Shown: positions 56,987-64,000 of the stretch, in pieces
Layout: each line of letters starts with the position of its first letter
Numbering within the stretch: position 1 is the stretch's first letter
Assembly: GCF_000718555.1 (NCBI RefSeq)
Contig: NZ_JOAN01000012.1
Coordinates: 62,001-126,000, forward strand
Direction: 5' to 3'
Source: Micromonospora chokoriensis
GTDB lineage: Bacteria; Actinomycetota; Actinomycetes; Mycobacteriales; Micromonosporaceae
DNA length: 64,000 nt
The notes under the pieces: generated by a model
The model's database searches: none
Told to the model about the DNA's origin: nothing
The model's input: only the letters and a program-made list of their open reading frames with translations
Made by a program: the position numbers and the translations under genes

Positions 56987-57301
56987 ATGGCCTGGCTCGT
57001 ATTGGTGATCTCAGGACTGCTGGAGACGGCCTGGGCGATCGCCCTGGACCGCAGCGCCGGTTTCAGCCGACTGATCCCGTCCGTGGTGTTCGTGGTGACA
57101 GTGGTCCTGAGCATGGCCGGGCTGTCGTACGCGCTCCGGGACATCCCCGTCGGCACCGGCTACGCGGTCTGGGTGGGCATCGGCGCGGTCGGCACCGCGC
57201 TGGTCGGGATGCTGGTGCTCGGGGAGTCGGCGAGCCTGCCCCGAATCCTCTGCCTCCTGCTGGTGGTCGCGGGCGTGATCGGTTTGAAGATCTTCCACTG
57301 A
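56987..57301 (+). CDS. gdx: SMR-family guanidinium exporter (Gdx type)
   Basis: A 104-residue, four-helix small multidrug resistance protein: WLVLVISGLLETAWAIALDRSAGF carries the essential glutamate (E13-like), then PVGTGYAVWVGIGAVGTAL and GESASLPRILCLLLVVAGVIGLK. It matches the SugE/Gdx subgroup, which exports guanidinium for protons. The guanidine-III aptamer upstream strongly supports this. ATG at 56987 with GAGGTGA. No second SMR partner is nearby. Confidence 0.92.
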   Translation: MAWLVLVISGLLETAWAIALDRSAGFSRLIPSVVFVVTVVLSMAGLSYALRDIPVGTGYAVWVGIGAVGTALVGMLVLGESASLPRILCLLLVVAGVIGLKIFH

Positions 57302-57382
57302 GTGCCCCGTCGGCATGCGTGAGCAGCGCCCACAGTGGGTAGTGATCGATCCGTCACGACAGGCTCTCACCCGGAGGAAGAC

Positions 57383-57628
57383 ATGGCCGACATGCCGAGC
57401 ACCGCCCGTCCCCGCAGCAACGCCGCCCGCATCCTCACCATCGTGGGCTTCGTCTTCGCGGTCCTCGCCCTGCTGCTCAACCCGATCATCTTCGGCGTGC
57501 TCGGCGTCATCGCGGGCGTCGTCGGCGCGGTGCTCGGTGACAAGCCCCTGGGCTGGTACGCCGCGGCGGCGAGTGTGGTCGCCGCGATCCTCGGCCTGGT
57601 GGTCTTCGCCGCGTTGATCAACAACTGA
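57383..57628 (+). CDS. Small two- or three-helix membrane protein
   Basis: An 81-residue protein with a soluble N-terminus (MADMPSTARPRSNAARILT) and membrane segments near 18-38, 40-52 and 58-78 (ASVVAAILGLVVFAALI). ATG at 57383 behind GGAGGAAG. It resembles DUF4190-like small actinobacterial membrane proteins. Function unknown. Confidence 0.7.
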   Translation: MADMPSTARPRSNAARILTIVGFVFAVLALLLNPIIFGVLGVIAGVVGAVLGDKPLGWYAAAASVVAAILGLVVFAALINN

Positions 57629-57643
57629 CCGCTCCCCCACGGC

Positions 57644-57672
57644 ACGGGCCCGCCGGCTACCGGCGGGCCCGT
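57644..57672. terminator. Perfect bidirectional terminator hairpin
   Basis: Thirteen-bp perfect arms ACGGGCCCGCCGG and CCGGCGGGCCCGT around a CTA loop, between the small membrane protein gene and ftsK, which converge. Confidence 0.85.
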
Positions 57673-57708
57673 CGTGCGTCCAGGGTCAACTGTCGGCCAG
57701 GCTGTCGG

Positions 57709-60162
57709 TCAGTCCACGTCGCCGCGGAGGCCGGTCAGGACCTCGTCCAGCTCGTCCGGCTTGACCAGCACATCGCGTGCCTTCGACCCCTCGGACGGCC
57801 CGACCACGCCCCGGGTCTCCATCAGGTCCATCAGACGGCCCGCCTTCGCGAAACCGACCCGTAGCTTGCGTTGGAGCATCGAGGTCGAGCCGAACTGCGA
57901 GGTGACCACCAGCTCCACCGCCTGCACCAACAGATCCAGGTCGTCGCCGATGTCCTCGTCGATCTTCTTCTTGTTCTCCTGCGCCGGGGCCAGCACGTCC
58001 TTGCGGAACTCCGGCTCGCGCTGGTCCTTGCAGAACTTCACCACGTCGGCGATCTCGCGCTCGGTGACCCAGGCGCCCTGGATGCGCACCGGCTTGGAGG
58101 CGCCCATTGGCAGGAAGAGCCCGTCGCCCCGGCCGAGCAGCTTCTCCGCGCCTGGCTGGTCGAGGATGACCCGGGAGTCCGCGAGGGAGGAGGTGGCGAA
58201 CGCCAGCCGGGACGGCACGTTGGCCTTGATCAGACCGGTCACCACGTCGACCGAGGGGCGCTGGGTGGCCAGCACCAGGTGGATGCCCGCCGCCCGGGCC
58301 AGCTGGGTGATCCGGACGACCGAGTCCTCCACGTCGCGCGGCGCGACCATCATCAGGTCGGCCAGCTCGTCCACGATCACCAACAGGTACGGGTACGGAC
58401 GCATCTCACGTTCGCTGCCCGGTGGGGCCTTGATCTCGCCGTTGCGAACCTTGCGGTTGAAGTCGTCGATGTGCCGCACCCCGTTGGCGGCGAGGTCGTC
58501 GTAGCGCATGTCCATCTCGCGGACCACCCAGTCCAGCGAGTCGGCCGCCTTCTTGGCGTTTGTCACGATCGGGGTGACCAGGTGTGGGATGCCCTCGTAG
58601 CCGGTCATCTCGACCCGCTTCGGGTCGATCAGCAGCAGCCGCACCTCGTCCGGGGTGGCCCGGGTGAGGATCGAGACAAGAAGAGTGTTCAGGCACGAGC
58701 TCTTGCCGGCTCCAGTAGCGCCGGCAATGAGAATGTGAGGCATCTTCGCGAGGTTGGCCACCACGTAGCCGCCCTCGATGTCCTTGCCGAGCGCCACCAC
58801 CATCGGGTGGTGATCGCTTGTCGCCGCTCGTGAGCGCAACACGTCACCGAGGGCGACGTTCTCCGGGTCGGTGTTCGGGATCTCCACGCCGACGGCGCTC
58901 TTGCCCGGGATCGGGCTGAGGATGCGCACGTCCGGCGACTTCACCGCGTACGCGATGTTGCGGGACAGTTGGGTGATCCGCTCGACCTTGACGCCGTGCC
59001 CCAGCTCCACCTCGTAACGGGTGACAGTCGGGCCACGGGTGAAGCCGGTGACCGCGGCGTCCACATCGAACTGGTCGAACACGCCGGTCAGCGCGGCGAT
59101 CACCTCGTCGTTGGCCTTGCTGCGGGTCTTCGCAGCGGCACCGGCGCTGAGCATGTTGGCCGGCGGCAGGGTGTAGTCCCCGGCCAGCCCGGTCAACGCG
59201 AGCTGCTCGGCCCGGGTCGGGGCGGGCGAGTGCTCCGGCGGCTCGACCGCCGGCTTGCGGCTCGCCGGCACTCGCGGAGACTTGCGCGGCAGCACCATGG
59301 TCTCCTGGAGGTCCGCGCCGTCCAGGTCCTCGAAGTCGTCCGGGTCCAGTGGTGCGGGCATCCGCTTCGCCGGTCGCTTGCGCGCCGGCTTGGCGGCCGG
59401 CTCGTCGGCCTCCTCGTCGGCCTCCGGTGCGGCGACCAGCCCGCCGGCGAGCAGCCCGAGCCGCTCGGGGATCTTGTTGATCGGTGTCGCGGTCACCACG
59501 AGCAGACCGAAGAGCAGCAGCAGGATCAGCAGCGGCACCGCCACCCAGGCCGTCACCGCCCGCTCCAGCAGCCCGCCGACGCCCGCGCCGACCAGGCCGC
59601 CCGCGAAGTCACGCTCCAGCGTGTCCGCCGGATCCTGGCCGATCTGGAGCAGCGCGGCGGTCGACACGAGCAGTGAGCCCCAGCCGATCAACCCGCGGCC
59701 CCGGTGTTCCGGGTCCGCCGGCTGACGCATCAGCCGCCACGCCCCGATCGACAGCAGCACCGGCACGACCACCGAGATCGCGCCCAGGAAGAGCCGGATC
59801 GAGTCGGCCAGTCGCGCACCGACCGGGCCCGCTCCGGAGAACCAGAGCGCCACGGCGGTGAGCAGGGACAGCCCGAACAACAGCAGTCCGGCACCATCGC
59901 GACGGTGCTCCGGGTCGAGGTCACGGGCCGACGCGGCCTGGCGGCCGGCGGCGCGCACCGCCCAGCCCATGCCGTGTGCCAGCCCCATCCACAGTGCACC
60001 GACCGCGCGGCCCACGTAGACGGCCGGGCCGGGCCGGGGCGGTGTGGTGCGACGTCGGACCGGTGCCCGGGTCTTCTTCGCCGGTTGACGGGCACGACTG
60101 TTAGTGCCACCGCGCGGCGACGCGCCGCGTCGCCGGCTCGCCTGAGAGGTACGGCCCGCCAT
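57709..60162 (-). CDS. ftsK: FtsK/SpoIIIE DNA translocase
   Basis: An 817-residue chromosome pump: basic N-terminus, four to five membrane helices (about 80-260), a variable linker, the alpha/beta motor with P-loop GATGAGKSS near residue 478 and Walker B LLVIVDELADLMM, and the C-terminal gamma winged helix (SMLQRKLRVGFAKAGRLMDLME) that reads KOPS sites. It acts in chromosome segregation at septa, including sporulation septa. ATG at 60162 has no clear ribosome site; an upstream in-frame extension of 58 codons is open. Confidence 0.94.
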   Translation of the reverse strand: MAGRTSQASRRRGASPRGGTNSRARQPAKKTRAPVRRRTTPPRPGPAVYVGRAVGALWMGLAHGMGWAVRAAGRQAASARDLDPEHRRDGAGLLLFGLSLLTAVALWFSGAGPVGARLADSIRLFLGAISVVVPVLLSIGAWRLMRQPADPEHRGRGLIGWGSLLVSTAALLQIGQDPADTLERDFAGGLVGAGVGGLLERAVTAWVAVPLLILLLLFGLLVVTATPINKIPERLGLLAGGLVAAPEADEEADEPAAKPARKRPAKRMPAPLDPDDFEDLDGADLQETMVLPRKSPRVPASRKPAVEPPEHSPAPTRAEQLALTGLAGDYTLPPANMLSAGAAAKTRSKANDEVIAALTGVFDQFDVDAAVTGFTRGPTVTRYEVELGHGVKVERITQLSRNIAYAVKSPDVRILSPIPGKSAVGVEIPNTDPENVALGDVLRSRAATSDHHPMVVALGKDIEGGYVVANLAKMPHILIAGATGAGKSSCLNTLLVSILTRATPDEVRLLLIDPKRVEMTGYEGIPHLVTPIVTNAKKAADSLDWVVREMDMRYDDLAANGVRHIDDFNRKVRNGEIKAPPGSEREMRPYPYLLVIVDELADLMMVAPRDVEDSVVRITQLARAAGIHLVLATQRPSVDVVTGLIKANVPSRLAFATSSLADSRVILDQPGAEKLLGRGDGLFLPMGASKPVRIQGAWVTEREIADVVKFCKDQREPEFRKDVLAPAQENKKKIDEDIGDDLDLLVQAVELVVTSQFGSTSMLQRKLRVGFAKAGRLMDLMETRGVVGPSEGSKARDVLVKPDELDEVLTGLRGDVD

Positions 60163-60275
60163 AGAGTCACGGTAACGGTGGGGCCGGGTAGATCCCCGCT
60201 TTTCCGGGTCGTGTCCGCGCGTCGTAACACGAACCCCACCGCCGGTCGTGATATCCGCCTCAGAAGGGATGCCCC

Positions 60276-60755
60276 ATGGCGTCGCCGGAAGTCGAGGGCG
60301 ATCCGGACGACCCGCTGGCCGGGCACCCCGGCGCACTGCGTCCGCTGACCGGCGAACTGGTCGCCGCGGTGCTCGCTGCCCGCGGCCGGTCCGTCGGCCT
60401 GACCCCCGACGGCGAGCTGATGGGCCACTTCGACGACAACATGATCTGGTTCCTCCGCGTCGGCGGGGACGGAGAGCTGCTCCAGATCCGCACCATGGTC
60501 GATCCGACCTTCGGCATCGAACGGGTGCCCGACCTCTACGCGTTCTGCAACTCCTGGAACCATGACCGGCTCTGGCCCAAGGCGTTCGTGCACGTCGACG
60601 ACGACGGTCGGGCCCGGGTGTACGGAGAGGTGATCACCGACCTGGAACGCGGCGTGACCCCACACCAGCTCGACCAACTGCTCGACTGCGGCATCTCCAC
60701 CGGCTGCCACCTGGCCGTGGCGGTCCGTCGGCTGCCCGGCGCGGTGCCGTCGTGA
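60276..60755 (+). CDS. YbjN domain protein
   Basis: A 159-residue YbjN-like protein (type III secretion chaperone-like fold): GHFDDNMIWFLRVGGDGELLQIRTMVDP, LYAFCNSWNHDRLWPKAFVHVDDDG. Actinobacterial members are uncharacterised. ATG at 60276 behind AGAAGGG. It overlaps a second, larger YbjN gene by 4 bp. Divergent from ftsK. Confidence 0.85.
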   Translation: MASPEVEGDPDDPLAGHPGALRPLTGELVAAVLAARGRSVGLTPDGELMGHFDDNMIWFLRVGGDGELLQIRTMVDPTFGIERVPDLYAFCNSWNHDRLWPKAFVHVDDDGRARVYGEVITDLERGVTPHQLDQLLDCGISTGCHLAVAVRRLPGAVPS

Positions 60756-62410
60756 CCGGCCGGGACGAGTTCACCGGCAGCCGTACCGGCACGCCACCCG
60801 CCGGCTCTGGTGACCGCCCGACGCCGGGTCGCGTAGCGGCGCTGGAGGCCGCGCTCGCCGACGCTCGGGACCTCCCCGACGGCCCGGCCCGGCAGGTGGC
60901 CCTGGAACGGCTCGCCGAGCGTGCCGACGCGGCCGGCGACGTCCGGTCCGGGGTGGACGCGCGGTTCGCGCTGATCGAGGCGTACCTGCTGCACGGGGAG
61001 CGGTGGCGTCTGGTCGAGCCGGTCCGACGCTGCCGGGCCGCCGCCGACCACCGGCCCGACCTACTCACCAACACGGAGGCCGGGCTGCTGCTGCGCTACC
61101 AGCGGTACGCGGTGGAGGCGCTGCTCGGCACCCCCCGGGTCGGGCTGGACCAGACCCGGTCGCTGCTGCACGACCTGGCCCACCGGGTCGGCACGGATGG
61201 CCCGGACACCCCGACCGTCGCGGAGCTACACTGCCGGATCGCCGATCACCTGGGCGACGAGCCCACCGCCCGACACTGGTACGAGCGATGGTCCGGAAAG
61301 CGGCCCGGCCCGGCCGGCGGCTGCCCGGGCTGCGCCTCGGCCCGACGCGCCGAGCTACTCACCGGCTGGGGCGAGTGGACCGCCGCACTCACCGAGCTCG
61401 CCGGATCCGACGACGACCCACAGGCCTGCACCGACCAGCCCGAACGGGACCTGGTCGCCGGTCTGCTGCCCGCACTGCGCACCGGCGAGCCGCAACGGGC
61501 GGCGGCGGCACACGTGCGGGCGTACCGCCGGCACCGGGGCGAGCGCGCGGCGTTCCCGCACCTCGCCGCGCACCTGCGGTTCTGCGCGTTGGGCGGGCAC
61601 CTGGAACGCGGGCTGACCATCCTGGCCGAGCAACTGCCCCGGTTGGACCGGCCGACCGACGACCTCGCCGCCATGGAGTTCGCCGCCGCCGGGGCGCTGG
61701 TCTGCGGGCTGGCCGTCGAGGCCGGGCTCGGCGGGCGGACGATGCCCCGCCCGGCGTACGGCGAGCGGACGGCCAGCGAGCCGGACGTCGCCGCCCTCGG
61801 GGCGCTGCTGCTCGGGGTCGCCAGCGACCTGGCCGGCAGCTTCGACGCGCGCAACGGCACCGGCCACCACTCCGGACGGATCGCCGCCTGGCTGGCCGAG
61901 CGCCCGCTCGCGGCACCGGTTTCGCTGCCCACCGACGATGACCCGGACGGGCTCGACGAGCCCGACGCCGAGCGGTTCGACGACGAGCCCGGGTTGGGTG
62001 AGCGGGAGTTGTCCGCGTTGTCCCTCGGCATGATCACCGCGGTACTGGACGGGCGCGGCGACCCGTACCTGATGGACGAGGGCGAGACGGTGGTCGGGCA
62101 CTGGGAAGGTGCGGTGATCCAGTTCCGGCGGGCCGGTGAACGCGGTGAGGTGCTGCACGCCCGTGCCATGGCCGACCGCCGGCTGCCGGCGTTCCGCCGC
62201 GCCGAGGCGTACGCCTTCTGCAACGCGTGGAACCACGACCGGCTGCTGCCCAAGGCGTACGCGCACGACCTCGGCGACGAGTTGGTGCTGGCCGGCGACG
62301 TGGCCACGGACCTGACGCACGGGGTCGCCCCGGCACAGCTGCGGGTCCTGATGGACGCCGCCATCGCCACCGGCGTCGCCTACGCCGAGGCGGTCGCAGC
62401 GCTCCCCTGA
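60752..62410 (+). CDS. Helical-repeat protein with C-terminal YbjN domain
   Basis: A 552-residue protein. Residues about 25-320 form TPR-like helical pairs (VAALEAALADARDLPDGPARQVALERLAERADAAGD), with a GCPGC motif near 190. The C-terminal 140 residues are a YbjN domain that repeats the neighbour: EGETVVGHWEGAVIQFRRAGE-type start, AYAFCNAWNHDRLLPKAYAHD. The GTG start overlaps the previous stop (GTGA). The two YbjN domains are clear paralogues and may form a dimer. Confidence 0.82.
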   Translation: MTGRDEFTGSRTGTPPAGSGDRPTPGRVAALEAALADARDLPDGPARQVALERLAERADAAGDVRSGVDARFALIEAYLLHGERWRLVEPVRRCRAAADHRPDLLTNTEAGLLLRYQRYAVEALLGTPRVGLDQTRSLLHDLAHRVGTDGPDTPTVAELHCRIADHLGDEPTARHWYERWSGKRPGPAGGCPGCASARRAELLTGWGEWTAALTELAGSDDDPQACTDQPERDLVAGLLPALRTGEPQRAAAAHVRAYRRHRGERAAFPHLAAHLRFCALGGHLERGLTILAEQLPRLDRPTDDLAAMEFAAAGALVCGLAVEAGLGGRTMPRPAYGERTASEPDVAALGALLLGVASDLAGSFDARNGTGHHSGRIAAWLAERPLAAPVSLPTDDDPDGLDEPDAERFDDEPGLGERELSALSLGMITAVLDGRGDPYLMDEGETVVGHWEGAVIQFRRAGERGEVLHARAMADRRLPAFRRAEAYAFCNAWNHDRLLPKAYAHDLGDELVLAGDVATDLTHGVAPAQLRVLMDAAIATGVAYAEAVAALP

Positions 62411-62532
62411 GTCGCGGACAGGGCGGATGGTTGCGCTCCGGGGCACGACTGTGCGACATCCGACAGCACGCAACCGGAGGCGCCGGGTCGATGTGCTACG
62501 GCCATCACCGACCGCGCACCCCGGGAGTCACC

Positions 62533-63567
62533 ATGAACCGCCTGTTCGCCTCCGGCCTCCTCGCCGCCGCCCTGCTTCTCGCGCCCACCCTCGCCGGGCC
62601 GGCCGTCGCCGCGCCGGCCGCCTCGCCCAGCCCGAAAGCCGCCCCCACGATCACCGCTCGGGGCGACATCGTCTTCCTCGGCAAGGACCCCTGGTCGCCG
62701 TCCGGCCCGCTGGAGGTCACCGTCAAGAACCCGGGCAGCACGGCCGCGAAGGGCTTCTTCGTGCTGCGCCTACCGCGCAACGCCGACCTGACCTTGGGGG
62801 ACTGCCGGACCGTCCAGGGCACGCCGCGTACCTGGGTCTGCGGCGGTGCGGAACTGCCGGCCGGGGGTGAGCGGGTGTACCGGCTGGTGGTGGCCTCGAC
62901 GGCTGCAGAGCCGGTCTTCGGGGTGCAGGCGTGGGGTTCCGTCGCCGGCCGGGACGCCGCCGGGGTCACCGATGAGTTCTCCGACTTCCGGATCAACTGG
63001 CCGGACCGCACCTCCCTGCGGTTGCGGGCCACCGCTGGCCCGGTCGTCAACGCGACGACGACGGTGCGGGTGCGGGTCACCAACACCGGCACCTTCGACA
63101 TCGGCGGCTACGCGATCGTCATCACCACCCCGACCGGGGTGCGGGTTGCCGCGCCGGCGTGCTCGGACACCGGCCGGATGGTCGGCGTGGGCTGCGAGAT
63201 CCTGCGGCCGAGCGGGCTCGCCGACGGCGCCACTGACAGCTTCGACGTACGGCTGACGGTCACCGGGGGCACGAAGACCGTGAAGCTGTCGCTCGCCCCC
63301 GCCAACCGCTACACCAACAAGGACACCGCGCTGACGCTGCGCCTGAGCGGCGCGGGCGGATCGGGTGCCGGCGACGCCACCCCGCCACCATCGGCCGGTC
63401 CGACCGCCACGCCGACCCCGACCGCCACCGCGACCACGTCCACCCCGGACGCGGCGCAACTGCCCCGCACCGGCGTCTCCGGCAGCACGCTTGGCCTCAT
63501 CGGAGCAGCCCTGCTGGCCCTCGGGGTCGGGCTGCTGGTGCTGCGGCGGCGACTGTTGCGGGGCTGA
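62533..63567 (+). CDS. LPXTG-type cell-wall-anchored surface protein
   Basis: A 344-residue exported protein: signal peptide 1 to about 27 (ending AVAAP), two Ig-like or DUF11-like beta domains (about 45-175 and 176-280), a Pro/Thr-rich stalk, then the sortase signal LPRTG, a membrane helix and RRRLLRG. It should be joined to the wall by a sortase not present in the window. ATG at 62533 with GGGAG. Ligand unknown. Confidence 0.85.
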   Translation: MNRLFASGLLAAALLLAPTLAGPAVAAPAASPSPKAAPTITARGDIVFLGKDPWSPSGPLEVTVKNPGSTAAKGFFVLRLPRNADLTLGDCRTVQGTPRTWVCGGAELPAGGERVYRLVVASTAAEPVFGVQAWGSVAGRDAAGVTDEFSDFRINWPDRTSLRLRATAGPVVNATTTVRVRVTNTGTFDIGGYAIVITTPTGVRVAAPACSDTGRMVGVGCEILRPSGLADGATDSFDVRLTVTGGTKTVKLSLAPANRYTNKDTALTLRLSGAGGSGAGDATPPPSAGPTATPTPTATATTSTPDAAQLPRTGVSGSTLGLIGAALLALGVGLLVLRRRLLRG

Positions 63568-63590
63568 GCCGGAACACCTCCTGAACGAGC

Positions 63591-63635
63591 CGGGCCGGCC
63601 ACCGACATCCACGGGGGATGTCGGCGACCGGCCCG
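63591..63635. terminator. Hairpin between convergent LPXTG gene and rnj
   Basis: Twenty-bp arms CGGGCCGGCCACCGACATCC and its complement with two mismatches, loop ACGGG. A symmetrical terminator for both genes. Confidence 0.7.
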
Positions 63636-63645
63636 GTCACGCGTG

Positions 63646-64000
63646 TCAGACCTCGACGACGGTGGGCACGATCATCGGCCGACGACGGTACTTGTCGTTG
63701 ACCCACCGCCCCACGGTCCGCCGGACGATCTGCTGAAGCTGGTGCGGGTCGGTGATGCCGTCCGCCGCGGCCCGGTTGAGCGCCTCGGTGACCAGCGGGA
63801 CCACCGGATTGAACGCCTCCGGGTCCTCGGAGAAGCCCTTCGCGGAGAGCGTCGGACCGGCGACCACCTTGCCGGTGACCGAGTCGACCACGACGGTGGT
63901 GGCGATGAAGCCCCCGTCACCGAGGATCCGTCGTTCGGTGAGCAGCGACTCGCTGACGTCACCGACGGCGAGGCCGTCCACGTAGACGTACCGGCTCTTC
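63646..64000 (-). CDS. rnj: Ribonuclease J, C-terminal part
   Basis: The last 117 codons of a gene that continues past the right edge: SRYVYVDGLAVGDV, LLTERRILGDGGF, then ADGITDPHQLQQIVRRTVGRWVNDKYRRRPMIVPTVVEV, the typical C-terminal domain of actinobacterial RNase J. The beta-lactamase-type catalytic core lies outside the window. It is often near dapA and ftsK, which fits the neighbourhood. With rny it gives this genome two mRNA-decay enzymes. Confidence 0.93.
   Translation of the reverse strand, partial: KSRYVYVDGLAVGDVSESLLTERRILGDGGFIATTVVVDSVTGKVVAGPTLSAKGFSEDPEAFNPVVPLVTEALNRAAADGITDPHQLQQIVRRTVGRWVNDKYRRRPMIVPTVVEV

Noticed and set aside
62411-62532. A riboswitch before the LPXTG gene
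   Set aside because: GGTTGCG and CGCAACC can pair, but no known aptamer consensus could be recognised and the spacing is loose.

Overview
The window is very GC-rich, with genes packed into overlapping (ATGA/GTGA) operons, frequent GTG and TTG starts and almost only TGA stops. Gene content is typical of an actinomycete of the Micromonosporaceae, probably Micromonospora or a close relative: an FxSxx-COOH peptide cluster, a gluABCD uptake system, DUF3046-recA-recX, RNase Y, clgR-pspA-pspM, pgsA-rimO, ftsK and rnj, and an LPXTG-type surface protein. The genus is inferred from gene order and motifs, not from a database search.

Layout. 1-9.4 kb: end of an unknown gene, then a complete minus-strand RiPP operon: fxsA precursor (C-terminus FNSSI), fxsB radical SAM/SPASM plus HExxH enzyme, an AAC(3)-like acetyltransferase, two TIR-like FxsC proteins and a 1289-residue ParA/TIR-like/NB-ARC/TPR protein (FxsT). 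9.5-15.2 kb: DUF2277, a hypothetical gene, selD, and the glutamate-type ABC transporter gluABCD. 15.2-22.9 kb: rny, recX, recA with LexA and DnaA-box-like sites, DUF3046, an MFS exporter, a membrane protein, a UdgX-type uracil-DNA glycosylase and a tiny membrane protein. 23-30 kb: a MocR regulator divergent from an FMN-split-barrel/GNAT fusion and a LysE exporter, Spo0M, and two CNNM/CBS proteins. 30-36.2 kb: a six-gene Mrp Na+/H+ antiporter operon (A/B fused, C, D, E, F, G). 36.4-49 kb: Lhr helicase, a lipoprotein, an orphan C-terminal SAM-hydroxide-adenosyltransferase domain, a CPCC protein, a secreted SH3b protein, a Nei-type glycosylase and a large multicopper-oxidase-like protein whose copper ligands are largely lost. 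49-57.7 kb: pspM-pspA-clgR, cinA, pgsA-rimO, a DUF2207-like membrane protein, an ornithine cyclodeaminase-like gene, and a guanidine-III riboswitch driving a Gdx-type SMR exporter. 57.7-64 kb: ftsK, two YbjN proteins, an LPRTG-anchored protein and the 3' end of rnj.

The most unusual material is not in the large genes. (1) A dispersed repeat of about 60 bp sits in three operon junctions (gluC/gluD in tandem, the two CNNM genes, mrpA/mrpC). Each copy is a short open frame that begins on the upstream gene's stop codon, ends in a Shine-Dalgarno sequence and stops on the downstream gene's start codon, so it would act as a translational relay. (2) Long palindromes with C-rich and G-rich, telomere-like arms begin exactly at TAACCCCC and supply a rare TAA stop to the gene before them; in one case the G-rich arm also runs into the start of the next gene. 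(3) The fxs promoter carries two nested palindromes, suggesting dedicated control of the TIR-linked RiPP operon.
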